A stretch of DNA of 16,628 nt, from assembly GCA_002368575.1 (NCBI GenBank), contig DFEA01000007.1, forward strand, positions 16,438 through 33,065, read 5' to 3'. Origin of the DNA: Lachnospiraceae bacterium UBA3814. GTDB lineage: Bacteria > Bacillota > Clostridia > Lachnospirales > Lachnospiraceae. Under the pieces are notes generated by a model, which was not told the DNA's origin, ran no database searches, and saw nothing but the letters and a program-made list of their open reading frames with translations. Made by a program: the position numbers and the translations under genes. Numbering within the stretch: position 1 is the first letter of the stretch; each line of letters opens with the position of its first letter. This document shows, one piece after another, positions 1 to 6,630 of this stretch.

Positions 1-1995
1 AATTCCCTTTGTGCTGTCGGCGGCACCATCAACGAGGACGATCATATGTTCGGCCTTTCCTGCGCAAAGCATTACGGAGGCATATATGTACCGCCCCATC
101 AGGCCGTTATACACCAGTTTGCGAGGGAAATGCTGGCGGAATGCGGAAGCATGATCCTTGGCTCCGATTCTCATACGAGATACGGCGCGCTGGGTACCAT
201 GGCCGTCGGAGAGGGCGGTCCTGAGCTGGTAAAGCAGCTTCTCTCAAAAACCTATGACATAGACAGCCCCGGCATCATTGCCGTTTATCTGAAGGGTGAG
301 GTAAGGCCCGGGGTCGGCCCTCAGGACGTGGCCCTTGCCATTATCGGTGCCGTATTCGGCAACGGTTATGTAAAGAATAAGGTCATGGAATTCGTAGGGC
401 CCGGAGTCTGTGGTCTTTCGGCCGATTTTCGTATAGGGATCGATGTTATGACTACCGAGACCACCTGTCTGTCCTCTGTCTGGAGGACCGATGATAAAAT
501 AGAGGAATTCTATGAGCTCCACGGAAGGAGAGAGGCCTACAGAGAGCTTTCTCCCGCTGACACGGCTTATTATGACGGCTGCATTGAGATCGATCTCTCA
601 GAGATCAGGCCCATGATCGCAATGCCCTTCCACCCAAGCAATACCTATACCATTGACGAGGTCAACGAAAACCCGGGAGATATCCTTTCGGAGGTTGAAA
701 AGAAGGCTCTTGTGAGCCTTGGCGGTGCGGTACCGTACAGTCTCAAGGATAAGATCAGAAACGGACGGCTCTATGTTGAGCAGGGCATCATCGCGGGCTG
801 TGCCGGAGGCGGCTTTGAGAATATCTGCGCCGCTGCCGATATCCTTGAAGGCAGCAGCATCGGCTCTGATGAATTTACCCTAAGCGTCTACCCGGCTTCC
901 ATGCCTATATATATGGAGCTTATTAAAAACGGCTGCGCCGCAAGGCTGATGGAGACCGGCGCGGTGATCAAAACGGCCTTCTGCGGGCCCTGCTTCGGAG
1001 CAGGCGATACCCCCGCAAACGGTGCGTTCTCCATCCGCCATTCCACCAGGAACTTCCCCAACAGGGAAGGCAGCAAGCCTACAGGCGGACAGATCGCCTC
1101 CGTTGCTCTCATGGATGCAAGGTCGATAGCCGCGACTGCGGCAAACAAAGGCTTCCTTACGGCGGCTGACCGGCAGATAGAGGCCGATACACTGAAGACC
1201 TGGAAATATTTCTTTGATGAAAAAATATATAAGAACAGGGTATTTGATTCCAGGGGAGTGGCTGATCCGGACGTTCCTGTAAGACTGGGGCCCAATATAA
1301 AGGACTGGCCGCCCATGATCGCTCTCTCCGAAAACATTCTCCTAAGAGTCGTTTCGGAGATCCACGATCCCGTTACCACTACGGACGAGCTGATCCCCTC
1401 CGGGGAGACCTCCTCCTACAGGTCCAATCCCCTGGGGCTTGCCGAGTTTACCCTTTCACGTAAGGATCCCGAGTATGTGGGACGCGCAAAGGCTGTACAA
1501 AGGGCCGAAGCCGCAAGACAGAAGGGTGAGGATATCTCTGCGGCCTCCGGGCTCGACATAACCGCTATCATCGATAAACTCCGGGAGACCTTTAAGGATA
1601 TCACCCTTGAAAATACCGGCTTTGGAAGCACTATCTTTGCGGTCAAGCCGGGAGACGGGTCTGCAAGGGAGCAGGCAGCCAGCTGTCAGAGGGTCCTGGG
1701 AGGACTTGCAAATATTGCCGGCGAATACGCTACCAAACGTTACCGCTCGAACCTTATAAACTGGGGCATGCTGCCCTTCATAACGGATGCGCAGGATACG
1801 GCGCTTCCCTTTAAGAATCTGGACTATATCTTTATCCCGGGGATCAGGGACTGTGTTTCGGGGAAAAAGGCTGAGATAAAGGCATATGCAGTCGGCGAGG
1901 CCCTTACGGAGTTTACGCTCACACTTGGGGAGCTTACGGACACCGAGAGACAGATAATCCTGGACGGCTGCCTCATAAACTATTACAGGGGCTGA
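1..1995 (+). CDS. Aconitase-superfamily hydratase, 5'-truncated by the window edge
   Basis: The reading frame is open from base 1, so the N-terminus lies outside the window. It belongs to the aconitase/homoaconitase/isopropylmalate isomerase superfamily, which performs [4Fe-4S]-dependent hydration or dehydration in the cytosol. What is visible: a GSDSHTRYG segment (bases ~160-186) typical of the N-terminal aconitase domains; a Cys at 466-468 and a CGPC pair at 982-984 and 991-993, matching the three cluster ligands; an RNF segment near 1047; and a C-terminal swivel domain with GDGSAREQAA followed by VLGG (bases ~1652-1705). The exact motifs differ from classical citrate aconitase, so this resembles the poorly characterised 'hydratase' group (E. 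coli YbhJ-like) often seen in Clostridia. The substrate is not known to me. A hairpin about 100 bases after the stop may end its transcript. Confidence 0.88.
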   Translation, partial: NSLCAVGGTINEDDHMFGLSCAKHYGGIYVPPHQAVIHQFAREMLAECGSMILGSDSHTRYGALGTMAVGEGGPELVKQLLSKTYDIDSPGIIAVYLKGEVRPGVGPQDVALAIIGAVFGNGYVKNKVMEFVGPGVCGLSADFRIGIDVMTTETTCLSSVWRTDDKIEEFYELHGRREAYRELSPADTAYYDGCIEIDLSEIRPMIAMPFHPSNTYTIDEVNENPGDILSEVEKKALVSLGGAVPYSLKDKIRNGRLYVEQGIIAGCAGGGFENICAAADILEGSSIGSDEFTLSVYPASMPIYMELIKNGCAARLMETGAVIKTAFCGPCFGAGDTPANGAFSIRHSTRNFPNREGSKPTGGQIASVALMDARSIAATAANKGFLTAADRQIEADTLKTWKYFFDEKIYKNRVFDSRGVADPDVPVRLGPNIKDWPPMIALSENILLRVVSEIHDPVTTTDELIPSGETSSYRSNPLGLAEFTLSRKDPEYVGRAKAVQRAEAARQKGEDISAASGLDITAIIDKLRETFKDITLENTGFGSTIFAVKPGDGSAREQAASCQRVLGGLANIAGEYATKRYRSNLINWGMLPFITDAQDTALPFKNLDYIFIPGIRDCVSGKKAEIKAYAVGEALTEFTLTLGELTDTERQIILDGCLINYYRG

Positions 1996-2051
1996 TCCCT
2001 GAACCTTCACAACTTATAGTCTTTCCTTAAGTATATTCCGGAACATGCCGA

Positions 2052-2057
2052 TATAAT
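2052..2057 (+). promoter_or_regulatory. Possible -10 element between the hydratase and the EF-hand gene
   Basis: A perfect TATAAT lies 106 bases before the TTG start of the downstream gene. No good TTGACA-like hexamer lies 16-18 bases upstream, so this is weak support for a promoter. If used, the transcript would have to pass the hairpin at 2092-2130 before reaching the EF-hand gene. Confidence 0.3.
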
Positions 2058-2091
2058 TAGTACAGAAGCCGGCTCTGAATATTACAGTGAC

Positions 2092-2137
2092 GGGATCATG
2101 CCGAGGGCTTACCGCCTTGGGCGTGATCCCGGGTTTT
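2092..2137 (+). terminator. Strong hairpin, terminator or leader attenuator
   Basis: An 11-base-pair stem (2092-2102 with 2120-2130, one G-U pair) encloses a second 5-base-pair stem (AGGGC/GCCTT) and is followed by GGGTTTTC. The shape fits an intrinsic terminator for the hydratase gene, although the U tract is short. It ends only about 20 bases before the Shine-Dalgarno of the next gene, so it may equally sit in that gene's leader. Confidence 0.65.
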
Positions 2138-2157
2138 CAATATTTGGAGGATGATCT

Positions 2158-3246
2158 TTGATAATTGGCAGCAGTACTATAGGAATGGAGTCCGCCAGAA
2201 AATATTATTCTGTACGTGTTGAAGGCTTGCACAGCAGGGAAGCTGATAACAGCCTTGGAAATGCCCTTAACGGGAGCTTCGGAGGAAATATCAGAAGCTT
2301 TTTTGACAGGTATGAAAAGACCGGAAGGGATGAAGGCAGTGAACGTCCGGCTGACAGGAAAATGTCGTCCGGCCTTTCCTCCAGAGCAAAGGGGACTACC
2401 TCTGCGGGAGTCGGAGGCATATCCGACACCTCAGATGACGCCTTCTCAGAGATAAGGATGCATTGCATCAATTATCTCATCTATCTCCTGTTCGGATACC
2501 GGGCGGATGAAGAGGGTTATTCCCTTTCCGAGATAAACGGCTCGGAGCCTACCGTAAATATGCCTGGCTTTGATACCTCCTTTTCAGCGTCTCATTATTT
2601 TTATGAGGAGGAAACTACCTCCTTTAACGCGGCGGGAAGGGTTGTCACGGCAGACGGAAGGGAGCTTTCCTTTAATCTCGGCTTCAGCATGAGCAGAAGC
2701 TTTGAAGAGACCTTCAGTATCGACAGCTCCTCTCTTTCATCTAAATTGTGCGATCCGCTGGTCATTAACCTTGATACCGATATAGCTTCGGTTTCCGACC
2801 AGAAGATAAGATTTGACCTTGACGGCGACGGTGAGAAGGATAATATCTCCCGTCTGGGCAAAAAAAGCGGATTCCTTTCTCTTGATCTTAATGACGACGG
2901 CGTCATTAATGACGGGACCGAGCTTTTCGGCACAGCCTCAGGAGACGGCTTTAAGGATCTTTCAGGGTTTGACTCGGACGATAACGGCTGGATCGATGAG
3001 GCAGATGAGGTATTTAACAGGCTGCGGATCTGTACCTTCGACGAGAAGGGGGAACAGAGGCTTTTTTCACTAAAGGAAAAGGGTGTGGGAGCGATTTTCC
3101 TCGGAAACGTTAATACAGGCTTTTCGCTTAATGAGCATTATACAAATAAAACAAACGCTGTACTCCGTAAAACCGGTATTTTCCTTTACGAAAACGGAGC
3201 GGCGGGAACCGTTCAGCACCTTGATCTTGCGGAGCATGCCGTATAA
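2158..3246 (+). CDS. EF-hand/calcium-motif protein of unknown function
   Basis: The protein is 362 residues and starts at TTG, 7 bases after a clear TTGGAGG ribosome site (2144-2150). No signal peptide or membrane segment is visible. The N-terminal half (~1-130) is Ser/Gly-rich and low in conservation signals. A beta-rich segment (~140-200) ends in DPLVINLD. The C-terminal half carries three acidic loops of the EF-hand/RTX-associated type: DLDGDGEKD (~220-228), DLNDDGVINDGTE (~243-255) and DSDDNGWIDEADE (~272-284). They are followed by a conserved-looking tail (GVGAIFLG...GIFLYENGAAGT). From memory, the architecture resembles an uncharacterised family also found in Vibrio, Shewanella and other Proteobacteria, and the acidic segment resembles one found in RTX-type surface proteins. 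Calcium binding is inferred; the biological role and location are unknown. Confidence 0.82.
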   Translation: MIIGSSTIGMESARKYYSVRVEGLHSREADNSLGNALNGSFGGNIRSFFDRYEKTGRDEGSERPADRKMSSGLSSRAKGTTSAGVGGISDTSDDAFSEIRMHCINYLIYLLFGYRADEEGYSLSEINGSEPTVNMPGFDTSFSASHYFYEEETTSFNAAGRVVTADGRELSFNLGFSMSRSFEETFSIDSSSLSSKLCDPLVINLDTDIASVSDQKIRFDLDGDGEKDNISRLGKKSGFLSLDLNDDGVINDGTELFGTASGDGFKDLSGFDSDDNGWIDEADEVFNRLRICTFDEKGEQRLFSLKEKGVGAIFLGNVNTGFSLNEHYTNKTNAVLRKTGIFLYENGAAGTVQHLDLAEHAV

Positions 3247-3276
3247 AGGCTCTCCGTAAGGGTGCGCCGGGTGCAC

Positions 3277-3322
3277 AGGAGGTCAGGGAAATGATCCGCT
3301 CAGAAGGATCCCTGATCCTCCT
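3277..3322. terminator. Bulged inverted repeat shared by two convergent 3' ends
   Basis: AGGAGGTCAGGG (3277-3288) pairs with CCCTGATCCTCCT (3310-3322) with one bulged base. The 21-base loop contains a smaller ATCC/GGAT stem. It lies after the stop of the EF-hand gene and covers the stop codon and last codons of the minus-strand gene. Neither strand shows a following U tract, so it may be a bidirectional 3'-end structure rather than a classical intrinsic terminator. Confidence 0.45.
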
Positions 3323-3578
3323 CTATCACCTGAAGCTCAAGATAATCAAAATCTATCACATCAATGAAATTATCCTGGTAAAATCTGGTTTTTGACTGTG
3401 CTTTAAAGGCTTCGACATTTGTGTCGAGCCATATAGGGCGGCTCAGATCAAACCTGCTGCAGACCTCGTCAACCGCATCAAATATCTTATGTGTACGGGT
3501 ATCGACGGAACCGTTCTCGATCACCGTATCCTTCACCATTCTGTTGTCCTTAAATTCACGAGCCCATAGTCTGAACAT
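3300..3578 (-). CDS. Small conserved clostridial hypothetical protein
   Basis: The product is a 92-residue soluble protein beginning MFRLWAREFKDNRMVKDTV, with no membrane segment, signal peptide or recognisable catalytic motif. From memory, short clostridial hypotheticals of similar length share the FxLWxR...KDNxxVKDTVIE start, the DLSxPIWLD centre and the TRFxQDNFI...IDFDYLExQVIEED end; no function is known to me. I chose ATG at 3578 for that reason. A GTG three codons upstream (3587) is the only other in-frame option, because a stop lies directly before it. Neither start has a strong ribosome site. The gene converges on the EF-hand gene and diverges from the alarmone synthetase gene. Confidence 0.72.
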   Translation of the reverse strand: MFRLWAREFKDNRMVKDTVIENGSVDTRTHKIFDAVDEVCSRFDLSRPIWLDTNVEAFKAQSKTRFYQDNFIDVIDFDYLELQVIEEDQGSF

Positions 3579-3650
3579 ATTCCGCACTTATTATCGTTAT
3601 CATTCATGACACATGATTTAACTGAAATTTTATTATTTTACCGCTCTACT

Positions 3651-3666
3651 TATGATATACTATAAT
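3651..3666 (+). promoter_or_regulatory. Extended -10 promoter for the alarmone synthetase gene
   Basis: TATGATATACT gives an extended -10 (TG at 3653-3654, TATACT at 3656-3661), and an overlapping TATAAT sits at 3661-3666. The -35 side is a T-rich run (about 3628-3640) without a clear TTGACA. A 6-base-pair hairpin (CTGTCG/CGGCAG, about 3669-3686) would lie in the short leader before the TTG start at 3721. Confidence 0.55.
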
Positions 3667-3720
3667 AGCTGTCGTTTGAGCGGCAGTCAATAAAATTTCG
3701 GCAGACAAGGATCAGGTAAA

Positions 3721-4365
3721 TTGGAGTATAAGGTTCAGGGATCGGGTGTAGAGGACTGGGAAACACTTATATTGTTATATAATTCAGCACTGAAGGAGAT
3801 AGGAACGAAGGTCGATATCCTGAATGATGAGTTTCAGCATATCCATCAGTATAACCCTATCGAGCATGTCAAGATGAGGGTCAAGACCTCAGAAAGCATA
3901 GTCCGTAAGCTCAAGCGCAAGGGGCTTGACTCAACGATAAAGAATATGCAGCAGTATGTGAGTGACATCGCAGGTATCCGCATCATCTGTTCCTTTACCT
4001 CTGATATCTACCGGATCGCGGAAATGTTCCGGAACCAGACAGACCTCAAGATCCTTGACACCAAGGATTATATCCTTGCTCCCAAGGAAAGCGGCTATAA
4101 GAGCTATCACATGATAGTGTCTGTCCCCATCTTCCTTTCCGATTCCGTTTATGACACAAAGGTTGAAATACAGATCCGTACCGTTGCCATGGATTTCTGG
4201 GCGAGCCTTGAGCATAAGATGAACTATAAGTTCGAGACCAACGTCCCCGAACACATAAAGCAGGAGCTTTATGACTGCGCGAAGATGGTTTCCGCTCTTG
4301 ATGACAGGATGCTTAAGCTTAACGAGGAGATCCTTAAGTACGCGCGGGAAAATTCCGAGCAGTAA
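3721..4365 (+). CDS. Small alarmone synthetase, GTP pyrophosphokinase (RelQ/YjbM type)
   Basis: This is a 214-residue, single-domain RelA/SpoT-type synthetase that transfers pyrophosphate from ATP to GTP or GDP to make (p)ppGpp in the cytosol. The length matches Bacillus RelQ (YjbM). Visible motifs: SDIAGIRIIC (81-90), ESGYKSYH (123-130) and VEIQIRT-AMDFWASLEHK-YK (148-170), which form the nucleotide and pyrophosphate-transfer site of the family. There is no hydrolase, TGS or ACT domain, so regulation is expected to be transcriptional or allosteric by tetramer assembly. The start is TTG: an in-frame stop at 3691-3693 and the absence of an upstream ATG leave it as the only sensible choice, with AAGG at 3707-3710 as the ribosome site. 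It appears monocistronic behind its own promoter. Confidence 0.93.
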   Translation: MEYKVQGSGVEDWETLILLYNSALKEIGTKVDILNDEFQHIHQYNPIEHVKMRVKTSESIVRKLKRKGLDSTIKNMQQYVSDIAGIRIICSFTSDIYRIAEMFRNQTDLKILDTKDYILAPKESGYKSYHMIVSVPIFLSDSVYDTKVEIQIRTVAMDFWASLEHKMNYKFETNVPEHIKQELYDCAKMVSALDDRMLKLNEEILKYARENSEQ

Positions 4366-4389
4366 AGGCCGCGCAGCAGCTTCCGTCAG

Positions 4390-4472
4390 GTGAGCTGTTA
4401 CAGGCTCACAAACTCACAGCCTGAGGGCTCAGGCCCTTACAGACACGACGCCTGCAGGTGTCTGACCGGTCA
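4390..4472. other. Cluster of tandem hairpins in an intergenic region
   Basis: Three different perfect stems follow one another: GTGAGC/GCTCAC (4390-4395 with 4404-4409), GCCTGA/TCAGGC (4419-4424 with 4429-4434) and CAGACAC/GTGTCTG (4440-4446 with 4458-4464). A palindrome TGACCGGTCA follows at 4463-4472. The gap 4366-4734 (369 bases) otherwise contains the hairpin at 4504-4532 and an AT-rich promoter region; no gene is visible in it. The cluster could be the structured 3' end of the synthetase mRNA, or a structured RNA of its own. I do not recognise a known riboswitch fold. Confidence 0.4.
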
Positions 4473-4503
4473 GCTGCCCCGCATTATCCCTTAAAAAGAG
4501 GAG

Positions 4504-4532
4504 TGCCCACGTGGATGAGAGTCACGTGGGCA
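4504..4532. terminator. Perfect 10-base-pair hairpin, likely terminator
   Basis: TGCCCACGTG (4504-4513) and CACGTGGGCA (4523-4532) form a perfect stem with a 9-base loop. On the plus strand the following bases are ATATTATG, without a U tract. Read on the minus strand, the stem is followed by CTCCTCTTTTT, which is closer to an intrinsic terminator. It most likely insulates the synthetase gene from the peptidase-like gene. Confidence 0.5.
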
Positions 4533-4661
4533 ATATTATGAAAAAATTTATCTGAACGTCTTTTTAACTGTGTTAATCATAACAATGAAATGTTAACAAA
4601 CGATGAACAACTTGTGAAGATATAGTTAATTTCCATAAAAAAATCGTGTATATTTATGCTA

Positions 4662-4716
4662 TGGTATACATTTTGCACAAAAAAGCCCGGTTATGTATTA
4701 AAATAAATGCTCGGGC
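4662..4716 (+). promoter_or_regulatory. Promoter and leader hairpin of the peptidase-like gene
   Basis: TGGTATACA (4662-4670) is an extended -10 in a strongly AT-rich stretch; no convincing -35 is seen. A predicted transcript would start near 4677. It would then form a stem GCCCGG/TCGGGC (4685-4690 with 4711-4716, one G-U pair, 20-base loop) only 5 bases before the GAGG ribosome site at 4722-4725. Clustered GTTAA half-sites lie upstream (4564-4629). Confidence 0.45.
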
Positions 4717-4734
4717 GGATCGAGGTTAATGCTT

Positions 4735-5628
4735 ATGGCAGAGCAGAGTGCTAAAACAGACCTGGGCCGTCTCTGTCCCGATCCTTTTCTGATCGTCGAT
4801 GAGGATACCGGTGAAAAGTACTACGGAGGCAGCCAGTCCTGGTTCGGAAGGAATTCAATGACCTTTGCCGGCTGCGGAATCATTGCGGCGGCCAATACGG
4901 TAAGGGCGCTTTTATGCAGATATCCCGGAGCCTACAGGGAGGCCCGCGGTAATTTAAAGACCCTTGGGAATGTGATCCTTACAAAGGCTGAGTATATTAA
5001 GGTCATCGAAAGCATGTACAGAAGGATGTTTGTCGCAGAGCTCCCTCTCCTGAACCTTATATACGATAAGGGGAACTATAAATACGGAAGCAGGCTGTTA
5101 GGCTGTGTCCCGCCGAGCCTCGGCATGAACTCGGAGAGTCTTGTAAGGGGCCTCCTCAGATATGCCGAAAACCGCGGGGTCCTTCTTCATGACGTTTATC
5201 TGTCCGCGGCATATGTCGAATACCGGAAGGGCCTTGAGTTTATCAGGGAGGGCCTTGACAAAAACGGCGCGCTTATTCTGCTCACCTCCTTCAACAGGCA
5301 TCCCGTCACCCTTTACAGGGGAAATGCCTGGGATATTTCCGGGGGAGGTTATGAGTCTGAAATAAAGACCCATTTCTCGACCATTACCGATATTATCGAA
5401 GAAAACGGTGAGCCGCTTATCAAGCTTTCCACCTGGGGCAGGGCCGCGACCGTACCCTACCGGGTGCTTCATGCGGCCTGGCAGAAGAGGCTTGCCTATG
5501 TAAGCGCTCTTATCTATTTTGTTCCTAAACGATCCAGAGCCTTATACAGGGCGGATATGCGAAAGACTGCGCTCTTTACACCGATATCCACACTGCAGTC
5601 CGTTCTCGGAAGACGTTTCAGATCATAG
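4735..5628 (+). CDS. Putative papain/C39-like cysteine peptidase-fold protein
   Basis: The product is a 297-residue protein with no signal peptide or clear membrane helix. I chose ATG at 4735 because GAGG (4722-4725) is 9 bases away; the in-frame ATG at 4729 would be only 3 bases away. The layout suggests the papain/C39 fold. A Gln-Trp segment (Q34, W36) precedes AGCGIIAAANTV with candidate nucleophile Cys47. A late His213 (KTHFSTITDI) is followed by IKLSTWGR (229-236), which resembles the IKNSWG of papain with Ser in place of the catalytic Asn. From memory, similar uncharacterised clostridial proteins share the GCG...AAAN and S-S/T-WG segments. Peptidase activity, substrate and location are inferences. 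It stands alone, between its own promoter and the next operon's promoter. Confidence 0.72.
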   Translation: MAEQSAKTDLGRLCPDPFLIVDEDTGEKYYGGSQSWFGRNSMTFAGCGIIAAANTVRALLCRYPGAYREARGNLKTLGNVILTKAEYIKVIESMYRRMFVAELPLLNLIYDKGNYKYGSRLLGCVPPSLGMNSESLVRGLLRYAENRGVLLHDVYLSAAYVEYRKGLEFIREGLDKNGALILLTSFNRHPVTLYRGNAWDISGGGYESEIKTHFSTITDIIEENGEPLIKLSTWGRAATVPYRVLHAAWQKRLAYVSALIYFVPKRSRALYRADMRKTALFTPISTLQSVLGRRFRS

Positions 5629-5639
5629 CTGTGATTTAC

Positions 5640-5668
5640 TTGAATTATGTAAATAAAGATGATAAAAT
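5640..5668 (+). promoter_or_regulatory. Sigma-A-type promoter for the envelope operon
   Basis: TTGAAT (5640-5645) and TAAAAT (5663-5668) are separated by exactly 17 bases, the best promoter match in the window. It would give a leader of roughly 130 bases before the ATG at 5807. A second, weaker candidate is TTGTGA (5734-5739) with TAAAGT (5756-5761), spaced 16 bases. Confidence 0.6.
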
Positions 5669-5755
5669 ACTATGGGTGTTTTGTGTCGGACAGCCCGTAA
5701 ATATTTAAAGGACGATATATTTATTCACTATGGTTGTGATGTGTGCGAAACGAAA

Positions 5756-5773
5756 TAAAGTGCGGGCACTTTA
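5756..5773 (+). other. Leader hairpin before the tail-anchored protein gene
   Basis: TAAAGTG and CACTTTA form a perfect 7-base-pair stem with a CGGG loop. The stem is followed by CTTGTTTCA and lies about 24 bases before the GGAGGG ribosome site. It is too AU-rich to be a convincing terminator, so a role in mRNA stability or attenuation is only a possibility. Confidence 0.35.
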
Positions 5774-5806
5774 CTTGTTTCATATATATTAAGGCTGGAG
5801 GGAATT

Positions 5807-6628
5807 ATGGACGGATTTAGAGACCGATTTGGAAGCAGATATGACCGCAGCTCCGGAAGGAGCACAGCTTCAGGCAGCAGAAGCATGGACAGGGACAGAG
5901 GAGCCGTAGACAGGGGAAATAACCGGGAATACGATTACGGCGGGCATAATGATTACGCGCCGCGGGATGACTATAACAGCAGAAGAGGCACCTCACAGCC
6001 CGGTATGTCCATGGGAATGGATAACATGGTCGGCCAGAGCTCTCAGGGAGGCGGCGTAAGCGGCAGACAGCTCGAGATAATCAGGGACTATTTCGACGAG
6101 GCCAAGGACGACAGCAAGGAGATACTCCATGCTGTTGACAATAATGCCAAGATGCTCGACCGCGGTCTCGACCTTCTTGGAGAGATCAAGGAGAAAACCG
6201 AAAAGAACGTCGGTGAGCAGAAGACAATAGACCTTACCGGTCCGCTCAATTCCATTCAGGAGCTGGGTAAAGCCAATAAGGAAGATATCATCACAGCCAT
6301 CGCCGGGAACACACAGCTCCTTAACGCAATAAAGGAGCAGGTATTAAAAAATTCGGACGCCATCTCCGGTATCGCAAGCGAAGGCAGCGATGGAGAGGGC
6401 ATCAATAAGGAAGAGCTTGAGGGTTACTTCTCCGAGCTTACCGATCACGTTCATAAGGAAAACGTAAAATGCTACAGGAATGTGGCAGGCGCCCTTGAGG
6501 AATATGAGAAAAAATCCGATGAAAAGGGCAGCGGGATCGGAGTCGTCAAGATCTTCTCCATCATCCAGCTTGCTCTCACGGTGCTTAATGTCGTCCTTCT
6601 TGCGCTCTATATCTTCAGAGTGATCTAG
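5807..6628 (+). CDS. Tail-anchored coiled-coil membrane protein, unknown function
   Basis: The protein has 273 residues and starts 4 bases after a GGAGGG site (5797-5802). Residues 1-85 are low complexity (Arg, Ser, Gly, Asp, Tyr, Met) and likely disordered. Residues ~88-235 are charged and helical with heptad-like leucine spacing, probably a coiled coil. Residues ~248-271 form a single hydrophobic helix (IIQLALTVLNVVLLALYIF) at the very C-terminus, so the bulk is predicted to face the cytosol. No enzyme motif is visible. The stop codon lies 2 bases before the start of the M23 peptidase gene, so the two are probably translationally coupled. A scaffold or regulator of cell-wall hydrolysis is a guess from context. 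Confidence 0.75.
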   Translation: MDGFRDRFGSRYDRSSGRSTASGSRSMDRDRGAVDRGNNREYDYGGHNDYAPRDDYNSRRGTSQPGMSMGMDNMVGQSSQGGGVSGRQLEIIRDYFDEAKDDSKEILHAVDNNAKMLDRGLDLLGEIKEKTEKNVGEQKTIDLTGPLNSIQELGKANKEDIITAIAGNTQLLNAIKEQVLKNSDAISGIASEGSDGEGINKEELEGYFSELTDHVHKENVKCYRNVAGALEEYEKKSDEKGSGIGVVKIFSIIQLALTVLNVVLLALYIFRVI

Positions 6629-6630
6629 GA

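Noticed and set aside
46..1995. Classical citrate aconitase (acnA) assignment
   Set aside because: The cluster ligands and swivel domain fit the superfamily, but the GSCTN-type and RNFxGR motifs of true aconitases are replaced, so only a superfamily-level name is given.
1456..2010. Long open frames on the minus strand inside the hydratase gene (also 888-1379)
   Set aside because: They are antisense to a well-conserved enzyme, have composition typical of shadow frames, and show no recognisable domain or ribosome site.
4463..4472. TGACCGGTCA palindrome as a repressor operator
   Set aside because: It is a single short palindrome after a gene end, without a promoter nearby; it is better treated as part of the hairpin cluster.
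4390..4532. CRISPR-like repeat array
   Set aside because: The hairpin arms all differ in sequence and length; no repeated unit with regular spacers is present.
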